From positions 1 to 26,971 of IMG/VR virus record IMGVR_UViG_3300034103_000262: 26,971 nt of DNA; one strand, written 5' to 3'. Made by a program: the position numbers and the translations under genes. Within the stretch, counting starts at the first letter, position 1; each line of letters starts with the position of its first letter. The stretch comes from a virus. The notes below the pieces were generated by a model. That model saw nothing but the letters and a program-made list of their open reading frames with translations. It was not told where the DNA came from and made no database searches. Below, piece by piece: positions 13,286-21,399 of this stretch.

Positions 13286-13742
13286 ACCAAAACAAGAAGA
13301 ATCTAAAAGCGATTTCCTTACACGCTGTATGGGTGATTCCATTATGACAGAGGAATATAAGGACAATGCACAGCGTTACGCTATTTGTCAAACACAATGG
13401 ACACAAATGGCTAAGGTAAAAAAACAACGCTATGCTGAAACACACTCCGATTATGGAGATGACGTTAAGGCCAACGCAAAGAAAGGCATTGAACTAAACG
13501 AAAAGAATGGCAATAAGTGTGCAACTCAAACAGGAAAGGTAAGAGCGCAACAGCTTGCTAATGGTGAACCTGTTAGCGTGGAAACCATAAAGAGAATGCA
13601 CTCCTATCTAAGCAGGGCTGAAACTTATTATGATAACGCTAAGAGCCAAAACGAATGTGGGTATATCAGTTACCTTCTATGGGGTGGCAAGTCTGCACTA
13701 AGTTGGTCGAGGAATAAACTAAAGGAATTAGGAGAATTATAA
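13272..13742 (+). CDS. Conserved phage protein of the packaging region
   Basis: A 156-residue basic protein with two parts. Residues about 1-45 contain KSDFLTRCMGDSIMTEEY and AQRYAICQTQW, a Cys-containing motif that I associate with phage capsid-region proteins. Residues about 60-150 contain KVRAQQLANGEPVSVETIKR, MHSYLSRAETYY and ISYLLWGGKSALSWSRNKL, a helical module also seen in phage head proteins. No catalytic motif is present. It lies directly before the small terminase (one-base overlap), which suggests a role in packaging or head morphogenesis. Confidence 0.5.
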   Translation: MPIPKPKQEESKSDFLTRCMGDSIMTEEYKDNAQRYAICQTQWTQMAKVKKQRYAETHSDYGDDVKANAKKGIELNEKNGNKCATQTGKVRAQQLANGEPVSVETIKRMHSYLSRAETYYDNAKSQNECGYISYLLWGGKSALSWSRNKLKELGEL

Positions 13743-14146
13743 TGGGAAAGCCTAAATACATAGAAACACCTGAAAAGATGTGGGAACTATTCCTTAAGTA
13801 TGCAGAGGAAACCAAGTCTAAGCCAATACTCGTTCAGGACTTTGTTGGTAAGGATGGAGATGAAGTGTATAGAAAGAAAGAAAGGCCACTAACTTTAGAC
13901 GGCTTTAGTATATGGCTTTTCAAGAACGATATTATTTCAGAGGTGTGGCAATACTTTTCTAACCTGAATGGTGCTTATAACGACTATTTAGGTATCTGTC
14001 GCGCAATAAAGGAGTATATCAGGACTGACCAGATTGAAGGTGGCATGGCAGGGATATACAATCCAAGCATAACACAAAGGCTAAACGGACTGACTGAAAA
14101 AAGCGAAATGGTAGTTAAAGAACAACCATTATTTCCTGAAGAATAA
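13742..14146 (+). CDS. Terminase small subunit
   Basis: The 134-residue protein begins with MGKPKYIETPEKMWELFLKY, followed by a middle region (LTLDGFSIWLFKNDIISEVW) compatible with a helix-turn-helix. The end has CRAIKEYIRTDQIEGGMAGI and RLNGLTEKSEMVV, the pattern of small terminases of Bacteroidota phages. It binds the packaging start site and brings in the large subunit. Identity is low, as usual for this family, but its position two genes before terL fits. Its partner has been separated from it by an inserted endonuclease gene. Confidence 0.7.
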   Translation: MGKPKYIETPEKMWELFLKYAEETKSKPILVQDFVGKDGDEVYRKKERPLTLDGFSIWLFKNDIISEVWQYFSNLNGAYNDYLGICRAIKEYIRTDQIEGGMAGIYNPSITQRLNGLTEKSEMVVKEQPLFPEE

Positions 14147-14181
14147 TTTGGCTAAGTGGAATGTTTAATGTATATTGCAGC

Positions 14182-14670
14182 ATGGAAATATACAAAAATA
14201 TAAAAGGTTATGAAGGATTATACATGGTTTCTAACTATGGTAATGTTAAATCTTTAAAGCGTACTATCATTAGAAGTGATGGTAGGAAGCGCACTATACC
14301 AGAAAAAATAAAAGAAGGTACTCATAATAAGGGATATAAAAGAATTGCATTAGTAGATAAAAATGGTAATTCTAAATCGCAGTATGTACATAGACTTGTT
14401 GCATCTACTTTCATAGGAGAAAGCAATTTATATGTTGACCATATTAATGGAATTAAAACAGATAACTCAGTAAATAACTTGAGGTATTGTACAAATTCAG
14501 AAAACCTAACATATAGAAATACAGAAAAAGAATATACGACTAAACATGCGTATATATATTTTGACAAAATACGCAACAAATATTATGTATATAAGCTAAA
14601 AAAAAGATTTAATACATTAGATGAAGCTAAAACTGCATTAGATGTTTATACGCACAACAGCAATCAATAA
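14182..14670 (+). CDS. NUMOD4-HNH homing endonuclease
   Basis: The 162-residue protein starts with a NUMOD4 motif (IYKNIKGYEGLYMVSNYGNV), continues with an HNH_3 nuclease core (YVHRLVASTFIG, VDHINGIKTDNSVNNL, RYCTNSENL) and ends with an AP2-like DNA-binding segment (YIYFDKIRNKYYVYKLKKRF). The start at 14182 begins at the motif; an ATG at 14161 would add seven residues. Free-standing enzymes of this type cut related phage genomes near their own site and copy themselves in by repair. It sits between the small and large terminase genes, and its last 29 bases overlap the start of terL. Confidence 0.85.
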   Translation: MEIYKNIKGYEGLYMVSNYGNVKSLKRTIIRSDGRKRTIPEKIKEGTHNKGYKRIALVDKNGNSKSQYVHRLVASTFIGESNLYVDHINGIKTDNSVNNLRYCTNSENLTYRNTEKEYTTKHAYIYFDKIRNKYYVYKLKKRFNTLDEAKTALDVYTHNSNQ

Positions 14671-15820
14671 AATACTTAGGCTTAAAAAGTTTATAAGAGG
14701 AATACAAGGAGGAAGTAGTGCGGGGAAAACGTATGCTATACTTCCAATACTTATAGACATTGCAACCAAAAACAAATATTCAGAAATATCTGTAGTCGCA
14801 GAAAGTATACCACATTTAAAACGTGGTGCAATGAAGGATTTTAAAAAGATAATGGATTCTACTAATAGGTGGTTTGATAATAGATGGAATGCGACAGATT
14901 TTAAATATACATTTGGTAATGGGTCGGTTATAGAATTTTTTAGTGCTGATAATGATGCAAAACTAAGGGGTGCAAGACGTGATTGGCTATACATGAATGA
15001 ATGTAATAACATGAAATTCAATGCGTATACAGAACTTGCATCACGTACAAAAAAAGGAATTTACTTAGATTGGAATCCAACAAATGAATTTTGGTTTCAT
15101 ACCGATTTACAAAATGATATTGATGTTGATTTTATAATACTTAATTATCAAGATAACGAAGCGTGCCCAGAAAGCGCATTAAATTTTATATTAAAGGCTA
15201 AGGAGAAAGCGGAACAAGGAAACACTTTTTGGCATAATTGGTATAAAGTATATGGCTTGGGTGAAATAGGTAGCCTGCAAGGTGTAGTCTTTGATAACTG
15301 GCAGCAAGTGGATGTAGTTCCGGAAGGTGCAAAGTTGGTGGCCCATTCAATGGACTTTGGCTTTACCAATGACCCGACTACGTTAATAGCGTTATTTAGG
15401 CAAGGCGATAACATCTATGTTGATGAACTGCTATACAGAACAAACATGACTAACAATGACATAGGTAACTTCCTTAAGTCAATATCGTTTGGCAGGCAGG
15501 AGTTAATATGTGATAGTGCAGAGCCTAAGTCAATAGAGGAACTAAGATTGCAGGGATTCAATGTGTTTCCTGCTACAAAAGGTCCTGATTCCATTAAGAT
15601 AGGTATAGACATCCTGAAACGCTTTAACTTGAACGTAACCAAACGAAGCACCAACTTGATAAAAGAGTTAAGAGGTTATATATGGGAAAAGGACAATGAA
15701 GGCAAGATGACTGGTAAGCCTGTGGATATTATGAACAATTGCCTTGACCCTATGAGATATATAGCTTTAAACAAGTTAAACAACCGACCTTCAGGCAAAT
15801 ATGCCACGATAACAATTTAG
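14642..15820 (+). CDS. terL: Terminase large subunit
   Basis: The 392-residue motor protein has a Walker A loop GGSSAGKT (23-30), a Walker B segment DWLYMNE with catalytic Glu120, a coupling segment DWNPTNEFW (143-151), and the RNase H-like nuclease with Asp238 (SMDFGFTND), Asp291 (ICDSAEP) and Asp369 (NNCLDPMRY). It uses ATP to pump DNA into the prohead and cuts the concatemer. The overall pattern is that of PBSX-like large terminases. The ATPase half is about 30% GC, while the nuclease half is about 42%, with the change near base 15245 (about codon 200). Confidence 0.92.
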   Translation: MFIRTTAINKILRLKKFIRGIQGGSSAGKTYAILPILIDIATKNKYSEISVVAESIPHLKRGAMKDFKKIMDSTNRWFDNRWNATDFKYTFGNGSVIEFFSADNDAKLRGARRDWLYMNECNNMKFNAYTELASRTKKGIYLDWNPTNEFWFHTDLQNDIDVDFIILNYQDNEACPESALNFILKAKEKAEQGNTFWHNWYKVYGLGEIGSLQGVVFDNWQQVDVVPEGAKLVAHSMDFGFTNDPTTLIALFRQGDNIYVDELLYRTNMTNNDIGNFLKSISFGRQELICDSAEPKSIEELRLQGFNVFPATKGPDSIKIGIDILKRFNLNVTKRSTNLIKELRGYIWEKDNEGKMTGKPVDIMNNCLDPMRYIALNKLNNRPSGKYATITI

Positions 15821-15830
15821 GTCTTTATTT

Positions 15831-15839
15831 CTATTTTTA
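15831..15839 (+). promoter_or_regulatory. CTATTTTTA motif before a late gene
   Basis: CTATTTTTA lies four bases before the ATG at 15844. Near-identical sequences precede the starts at 23128, 23753 and 25943. Confidence 0.35.
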
Positions 15840-15843
15840 GTTG

Positions 15844-16452
15844 ATGATAAACTACAATCAACTAACTATTAAGCAGTTTTTAAAGTGCAAAATGATTGCC
15901 GATACGGAGACAGACCCTGTATTGCGCAACCTTAAGCTATTGGCTGAAATTGAAAACACTACACTTGATGCAGTTGAAAGTCTGCCTATTGGTGAAGTGG
16001 TTAAGAAACTTGAGGGCCTTAGTAACATTGAAACGCTACAACAGGATGCCAAAATTAAGTTGAAGTTCAGCATAGGTGGAAAGAAGTATATCATAAAATG
16101 GCGTGAGCAGGATTTAACGTCTGCGCAATATATTGACGTGAGCCATTTCTGCAAAGAGCCTGAAAAGATTATCTTCAACATCCATAACATATTGGCTTCA
16201 CTTGCGGTTGAACGTACATGGTACGGAAAGGAGTTGAAGTATGATGGCAGTAAGCATAAGGAAAGGGCAAACTTGTTTTACAATGACATGAAGATTGAAA
16301 CGGCCTATCCAATCATGCTTTTTTTTTGCAGATACTACAAGGAATTAATAGAAAATATATTAACCTATTTGGAGGGGGAGGCTCTGGTGGCAATGAAGAA
16401 GGTGCAGGATTTTATGAAAAGTGGGGATGGATTGCAACCATCAACAGCCTAA
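15844..16452 (+). CDS. Putative tail assembly chaperone (gpG-like, upstream frame)
   Basis: A 202-residue protein (ATG at 15844 preferred; a TTG at 15841 is directly upstream). It is helical at the N-terminus (LTIKQFLKCKMIADTETDP) and has a beta hairpin (IKLKFSIGGKKYIIKW) and a helical C-terminus. It holds a run of nine T at 16319-16327 that would allow a -1 shift into the 16326-16577 frame, the standard arrangement of phage tail chaperones that fold the tape measure. Without the shift, translation ends at 16452. It follows terL by 23 bases. Confidence 0.55.
   Translation: MINYNQLTIKQFLKCKMIADTETDPVLRNLKLLAEIENTTLDAVESLPIGEVVKKLEGLSNIETLQQDAKIKLKFSIGGKKYIIKWREQDLTSAQYIDVSHFCKEPEKIIFNIHNILASLAVERTWYGKELKYDGSKHKERANLFYNDMKIETAYPIMLFFCRYYKELIENILTYLEGEALVAMKKVQDFMKSGDGLQPSTA
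16319..16327 (+). other. T9 slippery run, candidate -1 ribosomal frameshift site
   Basis: Read in the upstream frame the codons are CTT TTT TTT TGC. The heptamer T TTT TTT lets both tRNAs slip back one base and re-pair perfectly, giving TTG CAG in the -1 frame at 16326. The last stop in that frame before the run is at 16296-16298. A product of about 244 residues would result. Confidence 0.5.
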
Positions 16453-16577
16453 GCAACAATGATAGGACAAAATGGGAGTACTTTTTCGAGATGAATGTAA
16501 TTGAGTTTTTGAATACGGTGGCATTTTATAAGGACATGAATGAGCAAAGCAAGTCAAGCAGCGGAAGTTGGGAATAA
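16326..16577 (+). CDS. Putative gpT-like extension reached by -1 frameshift
   Basis: This 83-codon frame has no ATG at its start; the only initiator-like codon is the TTG within the T9 run. It encodes a Gly-rich linker (NLFGGGGSGGNEEG) and then a Trp/aromatic-rich domain (FYEKWGWIATINSLSNNDRT, KWEYFFEMNVIEFLNTVAFY), the kind of C-terminal domain that phage tail chaperones add by frameshifting. It overlaps the upstream frame by 127 bases and the next gene by 38. Independent TTG initiation is the alternative. Confidence 0.55.
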   Translation: MQILQGINRKYINLFGGGGSGGNEEGAGFYEKWGWIATINSLSNNDRTKWEYFFEMNVIEFLNTVAFYKDMNEQSKSSSGSWE

Positions 16578-17169
16578 GTTTGGTGATAGGATAGACCAAT
16601 ACACTAATGCCTTTGTAAATATTGCAGAGGAACTGCTTGTTAATTACTGCAACGAGGGTATAAAGCTGATGCGTTCAAAGATTTACAAGACTGCCAGAAC
16701 AGGAACTGCCTCAACACTTGCAGCAAGTATAGACCTGCAGCCAATTAAAAAGACGGCTGATAGTGTAAGCATAGCTACAACAAGTGATTTAAACTATTGG
16801 AAGTTTGTTGACAAAGGTGTGAAGGGTGTAAGAAAGAATAGGGCAGGCAATAGTCCTTACAAATTTAGAACGCTTGGTGTAGGTGATAATATGTTAAAGT
16901 CATTTAAAGAGTACATTGCAAGGACAGGTAGTACAGGAATGAGCGGCAAGAAACTGACTGGCAAGAATAAAAAGAAACAAAAGAAAGACATTGAATCAGA
17001 GGCATACGCAATGGCAAGAGCCACAAAGAAAAGTGGTATCAAGCCAATGAGGTTTGTAAGGGAAGCTAACAATAAAGAAAGGAACAAAGAACTATCCGAT
17101 GCACTTGCAACGGCAATGGGTAGGGCAATAATCGTATCAATAAAGAAGTATGGCAATAACAATAAATAA
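16540..17169 (+). CDS. HK97 gp10-like tail completion protein
   Basis: A 209-residue basic protein. It starts with a long helix (residues 1-50), then TARTGTASTLAASIDLQPIK and SDLNYWKFVDKGVKGVRK, which match the TGxLxxSI and YxxFVxxGxxG pattern of gp10-like proteins. A Lys-rich stretch (GKKLTGKNKKKQKK) and a helical end follow. Such proteins join the head-tail connector or complete the tail. It overlaps both neighbours (38 and 20 bases). Confidence 0.6.
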   Translation: MSKASQAAEVGNKFGDRIDQYTNAFVNIAEELLVNYCNEGIKLMRSKIYKTARTGTASTLAASIDLQPIKKTADSVSIATTSDLNYWKFVDKGVKGVRKNRAGNSPYKFRTLGVGDNMLKSFKEYIARTGSTGMSGKKLTGKNKKKQKKDIESEAYAMARATKKSGIKPMRFVREANNKERNKELSDALATAMGRAIIVSIKKYGNNNK

Positions 17170-18529
17170 CACACCTGCAACACATAGTGCAGCGTATAAC
17201 CAGATTGTGTTTGACGTGTCAAGTAATAACACAGCTAACACAGGATTTAACTTCCTGATAGATGTTTATGTGGGTGGTGTAAGGGTGAACAGGCAGTTAT
17301 ACCCTAAGCAACCCGGAACAAATAAGCTATTGGTGGACTTATCACCTGTGATTAAGAACTTTGTGCAGTATGACTTCCTGAACGCTTCAGCATTTTTCAG
17401 TTACAACACAAATAGCAAAGCAGAATATTACGTTCAGTTTGGTGAGGCTTATACCGATGCTTCAGGCATCTTACAGTTATATCCTGACCTAACACGTTCA
17501 CCAGGTAGTGGCAGCCGTTTTGCTTACAATGCGGTGTTTGACTTTGAGGATTTCAATAAAAACAGGTTTGAGCAGTTAGATGTGGCAAGTGGCTTTGTGC
17601 TACAAGATACAAACATGAAGTCTTATTGTGGGCCTAATCAGTTAAAGACTGTAAGTTATCTTGACCCTGTGATGACATTTACAGGAACGATAAGTAATGG
17701 TTCTAATCTAATAACATTTGCACAGCAATTACCACCAAACATTTTACCCGGACAATATATAACAGGTACGGGAATCCCTGTTGGTACGGTTGTAACAGGT
17801 GTATCTAATTCTCCAACAGCATATATAATTGTTTTAAATAACAATGCAACTGCAACAGGTACATATACATTTACAAGAAGTAGACAAGTAACTTCAGTAA
17901 GGGTTAGGCAATATGATAATGCAGGTACTTTACTTGATACAGATATTGACACAATAACTCCAACTGGAACTACATATGTTTATAACATAAACCCTAAGCT
18001 AATAACTGGATTCAGTTTAAATGCAAATACGGCTTATTATACAACTGAATTATATTATGCAATAGGCTTTGTTGATGTAGTGTTAGCCACATATACTATA
18101 TACGTTGATAACGAGTGTAGCAAATATGAAACATACAGGCTGCATTGGCTTAATCAGTACGGAGGTTGGGAGGCGTTTAACTTCAAGAAAGTAAGCAGGC
18201 AAAGCATACAGGTTAATCGTAACCAATACAGAAAGATGCTGCCAATTAACTACAATACTTATGATAGGTTAAAGACTAACTACAACACCGAGATAGTGGA
18301 TAACATAGCTGTAACATCGGATTGGGTGAGCGATACTGAGGCCGTTGGATTAAGGGAGTTGTTTAGTTCACCTGTGATATGGTTGGAACGTGCGGCAAAT
18401 GATTTTGTAGCGGTGCAGGTAACTGAAACCAACTATGAAACTAAAAGCTACTTAAACAACGGCAGGGCCTTGCATAACATTACAGCAAACATTGAATTTT
18501 CTTATAACAGATACAGGCAGTCATTATGA
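17150..18529 (+). CDS. Tail structural protein with an inserted beta domain
   Basis: A 459-residue, mostly beta protein. The ends look like a conserved virion protein of Bacteroidota phages (YRLHWLNQYGGWEAFNFKKV near residue 330). Residues about 178-245 form a different module: FTGTISNGSNLITF, GQYITGTGIPVGTVVTGV and LNNNATATGTYTF, the GTGIPxGTxV / ATATGT pattern that recurs as a movable Ig-like insert in phage proteins. The DNA from about 17690 to 18110 is lower in GC (about 25-35% per line) than either side (about 42%). It may be part of the tail tip or a neck component; the exact place in the virion is unknown. Confidence 0.6.
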   Translation: MAITINNTPATHSAAYNQIVFDVSSNNTANTGFNFLIDVYVGGVRVNRQLYPKQPGTNKLLVDLSPVIKNFVQYDFLNASAFFSYNTNSKAEYYVQFGEAYTDASGILQLYPDLTRSPGSGSRFAYNAVFDFEDFNKNRFEQLDVASGFVLQDTNMKSYCGPNQLKTVSYLDPVMTFTGTISNGSNLITFAQQLPPNILPGQYITGTGIPVGTVVTGVSNSPTAYIIVLNNNATATGTYTFTRSRQVTSVRVRQYDNAGTLLDTDIDTITPTGTTYVYNINPKLITGFSLNANTAYYTTELYYAIGFVDVVLATYTIYVDNECSKYETYRLHWLNQYGGWEAFNFKKVSRQSIQVNRNQYRKMLPINYNTYDRLKTNYNTEIVDNIAVTSDWVSDTEAVGLRELFSSPVIWLERAANDFVAVQVTETNYETKSYLNNGRALHNITANIEFSYNRYRQSL

Positions 18530-21399
18530 TAAATGAGTTAATAGTATTTAGCGGCAACACGTCTTACAACATTGACCTGTACGACAATGAAACGATTGAT
18601 TTAACCAAGTCAATAACGGACATCATTGACCCTGAGCAAAGGAAGTCAGACTATACGAGGACAATAAAAGTTCCGGGTAGTGCAAATAACAACAAGGTAT
18701 TTTCCTTCATCTTTGACCTGAGCAGGTTCACCATAAACACAACACAAACTCAGTTTAATCCTGACTTCAATGCAACATTAAAGACAAGTGCTATCCTTTA
18801 CAGGAATGGCATAGTTCAGGTTAAAGGCTTTTTGGAGTTGACAAATATTGTCAAGAAACCTGATGGCAGTCATGATTATGAGGTAGTGTTATATGGTGAG
18901 GTGGCTGACTTGTTTAAGGACATGGGTGAAAAGAAGTTGACAGATTTAGACTTGTCAGAATTTGACCATGTGCTGAACATGACTAACATTGATACACTTA
19001 CCAGTGGGCCTACACAAGGTTATGTTTACCCAATCATTGATAACGGCTTATCTGTAAACTTTGAAAGGAGTTACTATATAAACAATCTAAGTCCGGGTGT
19101 ATTTTTAAGGACACTTGTAGATAAGATAGCAGCGACTTACGGTTATGTTATTGATTCAAATTTCTTTACAAGTAACTTGTTTAATAGACTTATACTTTGG
19201 TGTGGGGATAATTACAAACAATTCTTAACACAGCAGGAAGTTGATGACCGCACGTTTTTAGCAAATAGAACAACAGATAGTTCCTATGCAACTATACCAA
19301 CAGCGGCTGGAACAATAGTATTGCCAAACGCACCAAAACAGCCAACAACAGGAACAGGATATAACACTACAACAGGTTTATTTGATATACCTGAAAATGG
19401 CTTTTATAAGTTCATTTTTAGCGGTGAGGTTTATATAAGATACAATGATAGTTCATCAAATTCCATCAGGAACTTTCCTGTAACTATGAACATCTGGAAG
19501 TTTGATGGAACTAACTATACGATATTAGCAACAGTAACAACATATAGAGGTTCACCTTTATTTGGCGGAAATTATTTTGATTGGGCTGTTTCAATAGAGA
19601 TGCCACAGGCTGTTTATTTAACCACAACAGATGTTGTTTATTTAGAAATAGACACTCCTGTAAATACCTTCAGAGGTGGATTTGGAACTTTGCAATGGAA
19701 GTTTAGCACTATAAACGTACCTGCTCAATTTTATAACATTCCATCGGCTGAAAAGTCTGAAGGCTCAAACATATCATTAAATAAATTCTTACCACAGGAA
19801 ATGACACAGGTTGAGTTCATGACTAACCTGAAGAACATGTTTAACCTTTACTTTGACCCTGACCCTGTTATACCAAAGAAACTAAGGATTGAGCCGAGAG
19901 ATGACTATTATACCAACACAGTTGTTGACCTTACATCAAAGGTTGACGTAAGTAAAGATATAGTGGTTAATCCGTTGGAGTTGGCAAAATATAAAACCTA
20001 CATTTTTCAATACGATAAGGATGATGATGAATACAATGCAAAGTACAATGCCACATCAGATTACACTTATGGTTATAGGAAGTTTGACATCAACAATCAA
20101 TTTGTAAAAGATAAAAAAGAAATAAAGGTAACCTTTGCACCAACTCCTTTGAGCAACACTCCGGGATGGCATGAAAGGGTGTATAGTAAAGTAAGGTGGA
20201 AAAAGGATGGTGTGTTTACGCAAAAGACATCAAAGGCAAGGGTGCTGTATACACAATCCTTACCAACATATCTTAACAGCCCTTCAACTGTTAGTGTATA
20301 TCCTAACAATCCTGCAACAAGCATTAAAGTATTTTTTCCTAACTACCAATATGCAGGGCATTTGGATGACCCTAACGCACCTACGTTTGACTTATCATTT
20401 GGCAATCCTGAAGTGGTATATTATGAGCCAAGCGGATATACTCAGAACAACCTGTTCAACAAGTATTGGAGAAAGAACATACTTGAAATAACCGACCCTG
20501 ATAGCAAGGTAGTTGAAGTGAGTTTGAAGCTGAATGAATATGAAGTTAAGGACTTGACATTTGATAAGCTATACTTAATTGATAGGCTTTATTACAGGTT
20601 GTTAGAAGTGAACTACAATGTGGCAGGTTATGAAACGGTGCAATGTAAATTCTTTCAGTCTTTGAATTACCCTAAGTGGGGTGATTTGCCTATAAACCCA
20701 ACCAATGGTGGTAGTGAAATATTTTATGGAGATGACGGAAAGGTAACAGGTGAAGCACCTGTATATGGTGGAACTACACCAAGAGGCGATAATGGCTTTG
20801 TAGAAAACTCCAATAACACCACCTACGGCCAAAACAATAAAATGGGTTCGCAAAGCGATAACACCATTGTAAACAGTCAGGGCAATAACTACGCAGGTGA
20901 ATACATCAATGTGTTAGGCGGTGGCAATAATCAGGTTTATGCAAGTAACGTGAACTTGTTGAACTGCTCAGGCTATACTTCATCTATACAAGGTGAACAG
21001 GTGATTAACAATATACAACAGCCTTTTTACGCTGCGAGTGCGTTTACGCAATACGATGTATCGGGTATAGGTGCAACACCTGTATGTATTATTCCAAGAT
21101 TTGAGGGGTACTTTATTGAGGTTACAGACTTTTATGGACAGGTAACATTTATTCCTGGTGATAGTACACCATATACATCGGACACTATTAAATTGATATA
21201 TGAAACATCAATGACTGATATAGGAAAATTATCATCGGACTTAGTAACAAGTGATGAAGATGCAAGGTATAAGGGCAATGTAAATCCAGACGTTAGTCAG
21301 TTGGATGATGCGGTATTTATAACAAGTGGAGGCGAGGGATTGACAGGTGGAGTTGCAAACATAAAAATTGAAGTTTATTACAGATTAATTAAAAAGTAA
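18526..21399 (+). CDS. Large tail protein (baseplate/tail-tip-like)
   Basis: The 957-residue protein begins with a region (IDLTKSITDIIDPEQRKSDY, TRTIKVPGSANNNKVF) shared by large tail proteins of Bacteroidota phages. Residues about 279-400 look like a C1q/TNF-like jelly roll (TTGLFDIPENGFYKFIFSG). The middle is rich in Tyr and Asp. The C-terminal 200 residues have short Asn/Gly-rich repeats (NTIVNSQGNNYAGEYINVLG) that suggest a beta-helix or roll. It probably forms part of the tail tip, with the jelly roll exposed. It lies directly before the tape measure gene with a one-base overlap. Confidence 0.6.
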   Translation: MINELIVFSGNTSYNIDLYDNETIDLTKSITDIIDPEQRKSDYTRTIKVPGSANNNKVFSFIFDLSRFTINTTQTQFNPDFNATLKTSAILYRNGIVQVKGFLELTNIVKKPDGSHDYEVVLYGEVADLFKDMGEKKLTDLDLSEFDHVLNMTNIDTLTSGPTQGYVYPIIDNGLSVNFERSYYINNLSPGVFLRTLVDKIAATYGYVIDSNFFTSNLFNRLILWCGDNYKQFLTQQEVDDRTFLANRTTDSSYATIPTAAGTIVLPNAPKQPTTGTGYNTTTGLFDIPENGFYKFIFSGEVYIRYNDSSSNSIRNFPVTMNIWKFDGTNYTILATVTTYRGSPLFGGNYFDWAVSIEMPQAVYLTTTDVVYLEIDTPVNTFRGGFGTLQWKFSTINVPAQFYNIPSAEKSEGSNISLNKFLPQEMTQVEFMTNLKNMFNLYFDPDPVIPKKLRIEPRDDYYTNTVVDLTSKVDVSKDIVVNPLELAKYKTYIFQYDKDDDEYNAKYNATSDYTYGYRKFDINNQFVKDKKEIKVTFAPTPLSNTPGWHERVYSKVRWKKDGVFTQKTSKARVLYTQSLPTYLNSPSTVSVYPNNPATSIKVFFPNYQYAGHLDDPNAPTFDLSFGNPEVVYYEPSGYTQNNLFNKYWRKNILEITDPDSKVVEVSLKLNEYEVKDLTFDKLYLIDRLYYRLLEVNYNVAGYETVQCKFFQSLNYPKWGDLPINPTNGGSEIFYGDDGKVTGEAPVYGGTTPRGDNGFVENSNNTTYGQNNKMGSQSDNTIVNSQGNNYAGEYINVLGGGNNQVYASNVNLLNCSGYTSSIQGEQVINNIQQPFYAASAFTQYDVSGIGATPVCIIPRFEGYFIEVTDFYGQVTFIPGDSTPYTSDTIKLIYETSMTDIGKLSSDLVTSDEDARYKGNVNPDVSQLDDAVFITSGGEGLTGGVANIKIEVYYRLIKK

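Noticed and set aside
17150-18529. The 459-residue protein as a portal, since its length fits.
   Set aside because: The sequence is mainly beta and Asn/Thr-rich with no helical stem or crown pattern; it fits a tail protein better.
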